A DNA stretch of 63,637 bases from Rhodococcus sp. CH91 (lineage in GTDB: Bacteria; Actinomycetota; Actinomycetes; Mycobacteriales; Mycobacteriaceae). The notes below the pieces were generated by a model. It did not search any database, had not been told where the DNA came from, and saw only the letters and a list, made by a program, of their open reading frames with translations. This document shows positions 57,334-63,637 of the stretch, piece by piece; position 1 is the first letter of the stretch, and each line of letters starts with the position of its first letter. The position numbers were made by a program, and so were the translations under genes. Location: positions 128,685 to 192,321 of the forward strand of contig NZ_JAKFYR010000010.1 of NCBI RefSeq assembly GCF_022554085.1, read 5' to 3'.

Positions 57334-59103
57334 TCAGCCGGTGCGTTCGGCGTGGGCGACGGCGAGCAGTTCCTCCGCGTGAGCGCGCCCGGTTTCGGTG
57401 TCGTCGAGACCGGCGAGCATGCGCGCGAGTTCGGTGACGCGCTCCTCCTCGCTGAGAGTACGCACGCCGCTGCTGATCACCCCGGCCCGGTCGTCGACCT
57501 TGTCGACGACGAGGTGGGTGTCGGCGAACGCGGCGACCTGGGGCAGGTGCGTGACGACGATGACCTGATGGGTGCGCGACAGGCGCGCCAGCCGTCGCCC
57601 GATCTCGACGGCGGCCCTCCCACCGACACCCGCGTCGACCTCGTCGAAGACCATGGTTGCGCCGCGTTCGGACCCGGCGAGCACCACTTCGAGCGCGAGC
57701 ATGACGCGGGACAGCTCGCCGCCGGACGCGCTACGCGCGAGCGGGCGGGCGGGGGCGTCGCTGTGCGGGGCCAGCCGGAACTCCACATCGTCGATTCCCG
57801 ACTCACCGGCGTGGAGAAGCCGGCCGTCGACCTGCAGCGGGGCGGCGTCCCCGGCGGCCGCGGCACGCTCGCTGATGTGCACATCGAGGACGGCGCGGCC
57901 CATCGCGAGGCCGGACAGTTCCTTGCTCACGGCCTTCGCGAGTTTCCCGGCGACCTTGTGCCGCGCCGCGGACAGTGCTGCCGCGGCCTCCGCGGTGGCG
58001 GCGGCCTCGGCGTCCACCTCGGCGGCGAGTTTGTCGATCGCCTCTGCGGAGACGTCCAGGCCGGACAGACGCTCCCGCGCCTCGCGTGCCCACTCGAGAA
58101 CTCCGTCGATGTCGGCCGCGTACTTGCGGGTGAGATTCTTCAGTTCCGCCTGCCGGTTGAGCAGCGTGTCGAGTGCGCTCGGATCGGACGGTAGATCCGA
58201 CAGATAACCCGAGATGTCCGCGGTGACGTCGGTGATCACGGCGATCGCCTCTCCCAAGCGGGGGCCGAGTTCGCGCAACGCGGGGTCGTCGCATCCCTCG
58301 AGGCGCGATCGGGCCTCCCCGAGCAGGTCGAGCGCCGCGGCGTGGGCGTCGGCGTCCCCGCTGTCGTCGCCGGCGAGAGCGGTGTGCGCGTGGGTGGCCG
58401 CCTCCCGCAGCGAATCGAGATCCGACAGCCGACGTACCTCCTCGACGATGCGGGTGTCTTCCCCCGGCTCGGGGGCGACACGGTCGATCTCGTCGAGTCC
58501 GAAGTGCAGCCGGTCGGCCTCCTGCGCGAGTTCGCGGGAACGCTCGGTGCGTTCCTGCAGTTCGGTCCGCGCGTCGAGCCAGCGGCGGCGGCAGGTGCGG
58601 TACCGCTCGAGCAGGGAGGTGACGGTCTTGCCCCCGAACCGGTCGAGAGCGGCACGTTGCTCTCCGGGGCGTAGCAGACGCAACTGGTCGTTCTGTCCGT
58701 GCACGGTCAGCAGCGGGCCCGTGAAGTCGGAGAGCACACCGACGGGGACGCTGCGGCCGCCGAGGTGTGCCCGGGATCGTCCGTCGCTGCCGACGCTGCG
58801 CACGGCGATGATGCTGCCGTCCTCGTCCCGCTGGGCGCCGGTGGACTCGAGCAGCTCGGCGATCCGGCGTTCGATGTGGCTGGGCGCAGGGTCGATCTCG
58901 AAGCGTCCTTCGACCACGGCGCGGCTCGCGCCGACCCGTACCCGGCCGGGATCCGCGCGTACTCCGGACAGCAGATGCAGGCTCGTGACGACCATCGTCT
59001 TACCGGCACCCGTCTCGCCGGTGAGCACCGTCAATCCTCCGTGGAAGCGGGCATACGCCTCCGAGATCACACCCAGGTTGTCGATCCGGATCTCTGCGAG
59101 CAT
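57334..59103 (-). CDS. recN: DNA repair protein RecN
   Basis: 589 residues. SMC-like ATPase: Walker A TVLTGETGAGKTMVVTSL near the N-terminus, central coiled coils, then ABC signature SASGGELSRVMLALEVVL and Walker B TMVFDEVDAGVGG. Involved in double-strand break repair. It starts 1 bp after ppnK ends; no LexA box is visible ahead of this operon, so SOS control is not evident. Confidence 0.95.
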   Translation of the reverse strand: MLAEIRIDNLGVISEAYARFHGGLTVLTGETGAGKTMVVTSLHLLSGVRADPGRVRVGASRAVVEGRFEIDPAPSHIERRIAELLESTGAQRDEDGSIIAVRSVGSDGRSRAHLGGRSVPVGVLSDFTGPLLTVHGQNDQLRLLRPGEQRAALDRFGGKTVTSLLERYRTCRRRWLDARTELQERTERSRELAQEADRLHFGLDEIDRVAPEPGEDTRIVEEVRRLSDLDSLREAATHAHTALAGDDSGDADAHAAALDLLGEARSRLEGCDDPALRELGPRLGEAIAVITDVTADISGYLSDLPSDPSALDTLLNRQAELKNLTRKYAADIDGVLEWAREARERLSGLDVSAEAIDKLAAEVDAEAAATAEAAAALSAARHKVAGKLAKAVSKELSGLAMGRAVLDVHISERAAAAGDAAPLQVDGRLLHAGESGIDDVEFRLAPHSDAPARPLARSASGGELSRVMLALEVVLAGSERGATMVFDEVDAGVGGRAAVEIGRRLARLSRTHQVIVVTHLPQVAAFADTHLVVDKVDDRAGVISSGVRTLSEEERVTELARMLAGLDDTETGRAHAEELLAVAHAERTG

Positions 59104-59104
59104 C

Positions 59105-60049
59105 TCAGAGCTTCCTTCCCCGCCAGCCCTTCACCGGAAGTTCGAACTTGCGCACCATCCGATCGGCGAACGGCGCGGAATCCAGCCGTACCCAACGCAC
59201 CGGGTTGCATCCTCGCACCACTTCCAGTCGGGCACCGGCCGGAACCTCGAGAGTGCGGCGGCCGTCGCAGAAGACCACACCGTCGTGGCCTCCGGCGAGG
59301 GTCTCGACAGCGATGATCGACTCCGGGCTCGTGACCAGCGGTCGCGCGAACAGCGCGTGGGCGTTGCTCGGGATCACCAGGAGCGCTTCGAGTTCGGGCC
59401 ACACGATCGGTCCTCCTGCGGAGAACGCGTAGGCGGTCGACCCCGTGGGGGTGGCGACGAGGACGCCGTCGCAACCGAACGAGGAGACGGGGCGGCCGTC
59501 CACTTCGAGCACCACTTCGAGGACCCCGAGCCGGGACTTGTTCTCGAGACTCGCCTCGTTCAGCGCCCATCCACGGTCGAGGATCTCGTCGTCCAGACGC
59601 ACCGTCACGTCCAGGGTCATCCGCTGTTCGATGCGGTATTCGCGGTGTACCACCTGCATCAGCGCTTCTTCGAGGTGGTCGGCCTCGGATTCGGCGAGGA
59701 AGCCGATGCGCCCGAGATTGATGCCCAGCACCGGTACCGCCGCATACTGGGCGAGTTCGGCGGCGCGCAGGAAACTACCGTCGCCACCGAGGACGATGAC
59801 CATCTCGCATCCGGCCGCGGCTTCGGGACCGGGCTCGACGACGCTGATGAAACTGCCCGGCAGCGCGAGGACACCGAGACCGTTGTTCACCGCCTCGTCG
59901 TCGAGGGTGCGCAGCCCGATGCCGGCCTCGCCGAGGATCTTCGCGACCCGCATGGCGGTGCCGGCGATCTCGTCGCGACCCGAATGGGAGACGAGCAGGA
60001 TCTCCCGGCCCGATCGCGTCGCGTCGCCCGCGACGGTCTCTGTGCTCAC
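59105..60049 (-). CDS. ppnK: NAD kinase
   Basis: 314 residues. GTG at 60049 overlaps the tlyA stop (GTGA). The GGDG motif ([15 protein letters not shown]), the NE motif ([11 protein letters not shown]) and [16 protein letters not shown] are intact. It phosphorylates NAD to NADP. Located in the tlyA-ppnK-recN order common to actinobacteria. Confidence 0.95.
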   Translation of the reverse strand: MSTETVAGDATRSGREILLVSHSGRDEIAGTAMRVAKILGEAGIGLRTLDDEAVNNGLGVLALPGSFISVVEPGPEAAAGCEMVIVLGGDGSFLRAAELAQYAAVPVLGINLGRIGFLAESEADHLEEALMQVVHREYRIEQRMTLDVTVRLDDEILDRGWALNEASLENKSRLGVLEVVLEVDGRPVSSFGCDGVLVATPTGSTAYAFSAGGPIVWPELEALLVIPSNAHALFARPLVTSPESIIAVETLAGGHDGVVFCDGRRTLEVPAGARLEVVRGCNPVRWVRLDSAPFADRMVRKFELPVKGWRGRKL

Positions 60050-60870
60050 TGTGGTCCTTCCTGCACCGCACGCTCGATCAGTTCGACCACCGCCGGGTCG
60101 AGGTCCTCCGGGCCCGGCTCGCCGGCTCGCAGCCACAGGAAGTACTCGACGTTCCCGGACGGTCCGGGCAGCGGACTGGCCACCGCCCCGAGTGTGCGCA
60201 GACCCAGTCGTTGCGCCTCCCGGGCGACGTCGAGCACCGCCTCGGTGCGCAGCGCGGGGTCGCGCACCACACCCCCACTGCCCACACGGTCCTTCCCCAC
60301 CTCGAACTGCGGCTTGACCATCGGCAGCAGGTCGCCGCCCGCGGCGACGCACGCCACGAACGCCGGGAGCACCAACGTGAGGGAGATGAACGACAGGTCG
60401 GCGACCACCAGGTCGACGTGCCCCCCGATCTTCTCGGCGTCGATGCTACGCACGTTTGTTCGATCGATCACGTGGACACGCTCGTCGGACTGCAGACGCC
60501 AGACCAGTTGCCCGTAACCCACGTCGACCGCGACGACCTCGGCCGCCCCCTCGTGCAGCAGGACGTCCGTGAAGCCGCCGGTGGATGCTCCTGCATCCAG
60601 GCAGCGACGCCCCGCGACCTGCAATCCGTGCGGCGTGAACGCCTCGAGAGCACCGAGAAGCTTGTGCGCCCCACGCGACGCCCAGGTCACCTCGTCGCTC
60701 ACCTCGGTGACGATGAGCGGTGTGTTCGGTTCGACGGCGGTCGCCGGCTTGGACGCGACGGTCCCCGCGATCAGCACTCGACCTGCAGCGATCAGTTCGC
60801 TGGCATGCTCGCGTGAGCGTGCCAGACCTCGCCGTACCAGTTCCGCGTCGACTCGTGCCCGGCGTGCCAC
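60046..60870 (-). CDS. tlyA: TlyA-family 16S/23S rRNA 2'-O-methyltransferase
   Basis: 274 residues. GTG at 60870, one base after the preceding gene's TGA. N-terminal S4 domain ([21 protein letters not shown]) and SAM-binding site [25 protein letters not shown] and [15 protein letters not shown] motif ([17 protein letters not shown]) complete the family. It methylates rRNA at two sites in mycobacteria and is needed for capreomycin sensitivity. Confidence 0.95.
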   Translation of the reverse strand: MARRARVDAELVRRGLARSREHASELIAAGRVLIAGTVASKPATAVEPNTPLIVTEVSDEVTWASRGAHKLLGALEAFTPHGLQVAGRRCLDAGASTGGFTDVLLHEGAAEVVAVDVGYGQLVWRLQSDERVHVIDRTNVRSIDAEKIGGHVDLVVADLSFISLTLVLPAFVACVAAGGDLLPMVKPQFEVGKDRVGSGGVVRDPALRTEAVLDVAREAQRLGLRTLGAVASPLPGPSGNVEYFLWLRAGEPGPEDLDPAVVELIERAVQEGPQ

Positions 60871-60871
60871 G

Positions 60872-61102
60872 TCAGATCTTGTCCACGGTCGCCAGCGCCT
60901 GCACGAGAACGTCGTGGGCCTGTTCCAGCAACTGCGCGTTCTCGAGCAGAACGGACTGATCGGCGCTCGGGGCGTCGGGCACCTCTGCACCGTGGCGCAC
61001 ACGCGCCAACAGGGCGTCGACCTCCTCGCGGATGCGCGCGGGATCGACGGTGGGGCGTGTGCCGGGAAGGTGTTCACCCGGACGTGGAATCGACGTGCTC
61101 AT
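60872..61102 (-). CDS. small conserved protein (Rv1693-like)
   Basis: 76 residues, ATG at 61102. Almost entirely helical and acidic (IREEVDALLARVRHG; LLENAQLLEQAHDVLVQALATVDKI). Position immediately before tlyA matches Rv1693. It may be a tlyA-operon accessory; no function is known. Confidence 0.7.
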   Translation of the reverse strand: MSTSIPRPGEHLPGTRPTVDPARIREEVDALLARVRHGAEVPDAPSADQSVLLENAQLLEQAHDVLVQALATVDKI

Positions 61103-61154
61103 CGCCGTCCACGCTAGTCGATGAGTGCGACCGAGCCACACTCTCCGGTACGGA

Positions 61155-62168
61155 TCAGATCACTGCCGCCCACGCGTCCACCACGGAACGCGCATGCTCG
61201 TCGAGCGGCCGGATCTGCCCGAATCCGGGGTTCGCCCAGGCGATGTCGAGAAGACCGCGCAGTGCCTGCATCGGATCGACGGCCGGCCGCGTCGCGGCGA
61301 GGTGAAGATCACCGTCGGCGACGGTGACGTCCCAGAAGGGATCGGGGGCGACGCGGAGCTGCGCGGCGGGCCGGTCGAGGCACGTGAGCGACGACGCGAT
61401 GTAGGTGGGGCGCTGATGGGCCGGCGCCCGGAGCAGATCGTCGACGGTGCTCACCCCGGTCAACACGAGCAGCGAATCCGCGCCCACAGCGCCGGCACCC
61501 TCGATGTCGGTGTCCAAGCGGTCGCCGACGACGAGAGGCCGGCGGGCCCCACCACGCCGGATCGCGTCCTCGAGCAGCGGAGCGGCCGGCTTGCCCGCCA
61601 CGATCGGGGTCGCGCCGGTGGCGTTGCGCACCGCGGCGACCATCGACCCGTTGCCGAGTACGAGACCCCGTTCGGTGGGCAGAGTCGAGTCGACGTTCGT
61701 GGCCACCCATGCGGCGCCGGCGCGTACCGCCAGTGTCGCCTCCGCGAGCATCGCCCATCCGGTGTCCGGTGAGTGCCCCTGCACCACCGCTACCGGATCT
61801 GCGTCGGCGGACCGGACCGGTACGAGACCGACGCCGGCGACTTCCTCGGCCAGCGCGTCCGTCCCGACCACCAGTACCGGCGCACCCGCAGGAAGCTGCT
61901 CGGCGAGCAGGCGCGCCGCCGACTGCGAACTCGTCACCACCGACGAATCGTCGGCGGGGAATCCGAGTTCACGCAGGTGCAGTGCGACCTCGGAAGGCCG
62001 CCGACTGGCGTTGTTCGTGACGTACAGCACCGTCTCGCCGCCGGCCGTCAACGCCTCCCGGGCACCCGGGACCGGTTCGGCTCCCCGATAGACGGTGCCG
62101 TCGAGGTCGAGCAGAAGGACGTCGTATATCCGCCGCAGCGTGTCGTCCGGGCCGTAGCCGTCGATCAC
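61155..62168 (-). CDS. HAD-superfamily IIA phosphatase
   Basis: 337 residues. GTG at 62168 overlaps the TPR-protein stop (GTGA). HAD motif I LLLDLDGTVYRGAEPVPG, then the C2 cap with VTNNASRRPSEVALHLRELG, and late motif VVGDRLDTDIEGAGAVG. The family dephosphorylates sugar phosphates or nucleotides; Rv1692 is reported as glycerol-3-phosphate phosphatase. The C-terminal ~70 residues are an extra domain of unclear role. Confidence 0.92.
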   Translation of the reverse strand: MIDGYGPDDTLRRIYDVLLLDLDGTVYRGAEPVPGAREALTAGGETVLYVTNNASRRPSEVALHLRELGFPADDSSVVTSSQSAARLLAEQLPAGAPVLVVGTDALAEEVAGVGLVPVRSADADPVAVVQGHSPDTGWAMLAEATLAVRAGAAWVATNVDSTLPTERGLVLGNGSMVAAVRNATGATPIVAGKPAAPLLEDAIRRGGARRPLVVGDRLDTDIEGAGAVGADSLLVLTGVSTVDDLLRAPAHQRPTYIASSLTCLDRPAAQLRVAPDPFWDVTVADGDLHLAATRPAVDPMQALRGLLDIAWANPGFGQIRPLDEHARSVVDAWAAVI

Positions 62169-63544
62169 GGTGCCTCTCCGGTGAGCTCCTCCACCCGCTC
62201 CTCGGCGTCGGTGACGCCTTCGAGATCCGCCGAGGCGGAATGCAGGAACCACTGCAGACCTTCTTCGGTCCGACCGGCCGCCACGAGAGCATCGGCGTAC
62301 GCATAGAACAACCGTGCCGCCGCGGTACCACTGCGGTCCGGGTCGAGGTCGGGGGTCTGCAAGGTCACCACGGCCTGGTCGTACTGGCCGAGATCCATGC
62401 GGGCACCGGCGAGCACGATACGCAGTTCTGCGGCGTCGTCGCCGGTCAGTGCGCGTGCTTCGTCGCCGCGTCCGAGCTCGAGGGCCTTTTCCGGACGTCC
62501 GAGTCCGCGTTCGCAGTCGGCCATCACGGCGAGCAGGCCGGTACCGCCGGACATCCGGCGGGCTGCACGAAGCTCCGACAGAGCCTCCGCCCATTCACCG
62601 GCGTGGTAGGCGGTGATGCCGGCGGCCTCGCGGACCACTGCGATGCGGCCGGCGCGCTGGCGTGCGGCACGGGCATGAGCGAGCGCGGCGCGCGGGTCGT
62701 CGTCGAGCAGGCGGCCTGCCATCACCAGATGACGTGCCACCGCGTTCGCGTTCGCCTTGTCCAGACTCAGCAGGTCGCGGCGGATGGTCGGATCGAGTTC
62801 GGACGCTTCGACGTCATCGGGCAGATCCGGTTCGTCCGGGCGGGCTTCGCGACGCTGCGGCGCCACACCCTCACGTCCACGACCGGGGCCGAAACCACCC
62901 TCGCCGCCGCGACGCCGGGGTGCGCCGTCGCCACGACGGTCGCCGCCCTGGGGACCACGACGGTCTCCGTAGGAGGAGCCGCGGCGGTCGCCGCCACCGC
63001 GGTGCTCACCACCACGCCGGTCGTCGCTACCCCGTCGGTCGTCACCACCGCGCTGTCCCGAGGGACGCGCCGGACGCTCATCACGATCGCCGTAGCTGCG
63101 GTCACCGCGCGGGCGGTCGGAGCCCTGCCGGGGACGGTCACCGAACTGCCGGCCGCGATCGTCGTCACGGCGGGGACGTTCACCGCCGGAGCGCTCGCGG
63201 TAAGGGCGCTCGTCCCGGCCTCCGCGCGAGTCGTCGCGGCCGCGATCGCGAGCGTCTCCGCCCGGTGCGGAACGACGATCTCCACCTCGATAAGGTCGAC
63301 GGTCATCGCCCTGCGGGGAACGACGATCATCGCCGCGGCCGGACGGACGTCCGCTGCCGGTGCCGTACGCACCCTGCCGGCGGTCGTCGCCCCGACCCTG
63401 ACCACGCTCGCCGGCGTTGCGGTCGCGGGGCGCGCGCTCGTCGCGGGTGTCGTCGGCGCGTTCGTTGCGCTCGTTCTTGCGGCCCGACCACGGAGTGGAT
63501 CCTCCACTCCTGAAGGACCGACGTTCACCGTTGCCGTCGGACAC
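62165..63544 (-). CDS. TPR protein with long Arg/Gly/Asp-rich N-terminus (Rv1691-like)
   Basis: 459 residues. GTG at 63544 with AGAGGA upstream. The first ~235 residues are Arg/Gly/Asp repeats (DDRR, GGDRR, RGG) like an RNA-binding intrinsically disordered tail. Helical TPR-like repeats from ~250 follow (AVARHLVMAGRLLDDDPRAAL; AGEWAEALSELRAARRMSGG; GQYDQAVVTL). The upstream rRNA terminator ends only 24 bp before the start codon, leaving little room for a promoter. The RG-rich part is codon-biased and gives misleading reverse-strand frames. Confidence 0.85.
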   Translation of the reverse strand: MSDGNGERRSFRSGGSTPWSGRKNERNERADDTRDERAPRDRNAGERGQGRGDDRRQGAYGTGSGRPSGRGDDRRSPQGDDRRPYRGGDRRSAPGGDARDRGRDDSRGGRDERPYRERSGGERPRRDDDRGRQFGDRPRQGSDRPRGDRSYGDRDERPARPSGQRGGDDRRGSDDRRGGEHRGGGDRRGSSYGDRRGPQGGDRRGDGAPRRRGGEGGFGPGRGREGVAPQRREARPDEPDLPDDVEASELDPTIRRDLLSLDKANANAVARHLVMAGRLLDDDPRAALAHARAARQRAGRIAVVREAAGITAYHAGEWAEALSELRAARRMSGGTGLLAVMADCERGLGRPEKALELGRGDEARALTGDDAAELRIVLAGARMDLGQYDQAVVTLQTPDLDPDRSGTAAARLFYAYADALVAAGRTEEGLQWFLHSASADLEGVTDAEERVEELTGEAP

Positions 63545-63568
63545 AGGAAAATCCTCTCATGAAAACAC

Positions 63569-63600
63569 GAAAGGGGACCCAAACGAGTGGGTCCCCTTTC
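63569..63600. terminator. terminator of an rRNA operon
   Basis: GAAAGGGGACCCA pairs perfectly with TGGGTCCCCTTTC (13-bp stem, 6-nt loop); on the - strand it is followed by a T-rich GTGTTTTC. It ends the leftward rrn operon whose 5S gene is at the window edge. Confidence 0.9.
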
Positions 63601-63608
63601 GGAACGGG

Positions 63609-63637
63609 TGTTCGGCGGTGTCCTACTCTCCCACACC
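63609..63637 (-). rRNA. rrf: 5S rRNA, 3' end only
   Basis: On the - strand the edge reads GGTGTGGGAGAGTAGG then ACACCGCCGAACA, the conserved 3' end of actinobacterial 5S rRNA. The remainder, and presumably 23S and 16S, lie beyond the right edge. Confidence 0.9.

Noticed and set aside
62240-63562. 440-codon + frame opposite the TPR protein
   Set aside because: The Ala/Thr/Val-rich product is the mirror of Arg/Gly/Asp codons in the disordered tail and has no ribosome-binding site.

Overview
This is a high-GC actinobacterial chromosome segment, most likely from Rhodococcus or a close Nocardiaceae relative. From about 13.3 kb to the right end the gene order follows mycobacteria and rhodococci closely: blaI/M56 peptidase, gnd, two CNNM proteins, malate synthase G, glycine-cleavage genes with two MerR regulators and garA, the DUF881/sbp block, then tRNA-Pro-der-cmk-rluB-scpBA-parA-xerD-adpP-pyrG-mctB/steA-recN-ppnK-tlyA. 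At the extreme right edge lies the 3' end of a 5S rRNA gene. GTG starts, 4-base ATGA/GTGA stop-start overlaps and IdeR/DtxR-type iron boxes fit this assignment.

Region 1 (1-13.3 kb) is accessory. It holds a translationally coupled pair of uncharacterised glycine-zipper/membrane-segment proteins (269-2717), a membrane-anchored double cold-shock-domain protein, a probable beta-propeller protein whose N-terminal domain recurs as a stand-alone gene about 1 kb away, several actinobacterial orphan families, a frameshifted gene, and a conjugative-element remnant (VirD4/TraG-type coupling protein, truncated DUF4913-like acidic protein, small Cys-containing protein). Two diverged copies of a 49-bp element lie at 24-72 and 5679-5727. 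A strong terminator (13234-13265) closes the region.

Region 2 (13.3-31.3 kb) is mostly on the + strand. A divergent iron locus carries two IdeR-like boxes; its FecCD-type ABC importer has an RDD domain fused to the first permease and lacks a binding protein. Then follow BlaI with its M56 peptidase, 6-phosphogluconate dehydrogenase, a DMT-family membrane protein, an antiparallel methyltransferase, a proline-rich leader peptide translationally coupled to two CNNM/CorC-type transport proteins, a conserved DUF-type protein, malate synthase G, a von Willebrand A protein and a metallophosphoesterase.

Region 3 (31.4-41.2 kb, - strand) holds gcvP under a tandem glycine riboswitch, MerR regulator, bifunctional-nuclease-domain protein, second MerR regulator, garA, gcvH, DUF881-sbp-DUF881-pgsA and a NUDIX hydrolase. 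Together these join glycine cleavage, the GarA metabolic switch and phospholipid/cell-envelope functions.

Region 4 (41.3-45.2 kb) is a small accessory island: aminoglycoside-phosphotransferase-like enzyme, MmcQ/YjbR protein, VOC protein, and an NAD(P)-binding protein divergent from an AraC regulator, with a perfect 12-9-12 palindrome between them.

Region 5 (45.2-63.6 kb, - strand) is a long housekeeping series with mostly overlapping or near-abutting genes for ribosome maturation, chromosome segregation, nucleotide metabolism, septation/copper export, DNA repair and rRNA methylation. It is headed by an Arg/Gly-rich TPR protein that starts only 24 bp after the rRNA-operon terminator.
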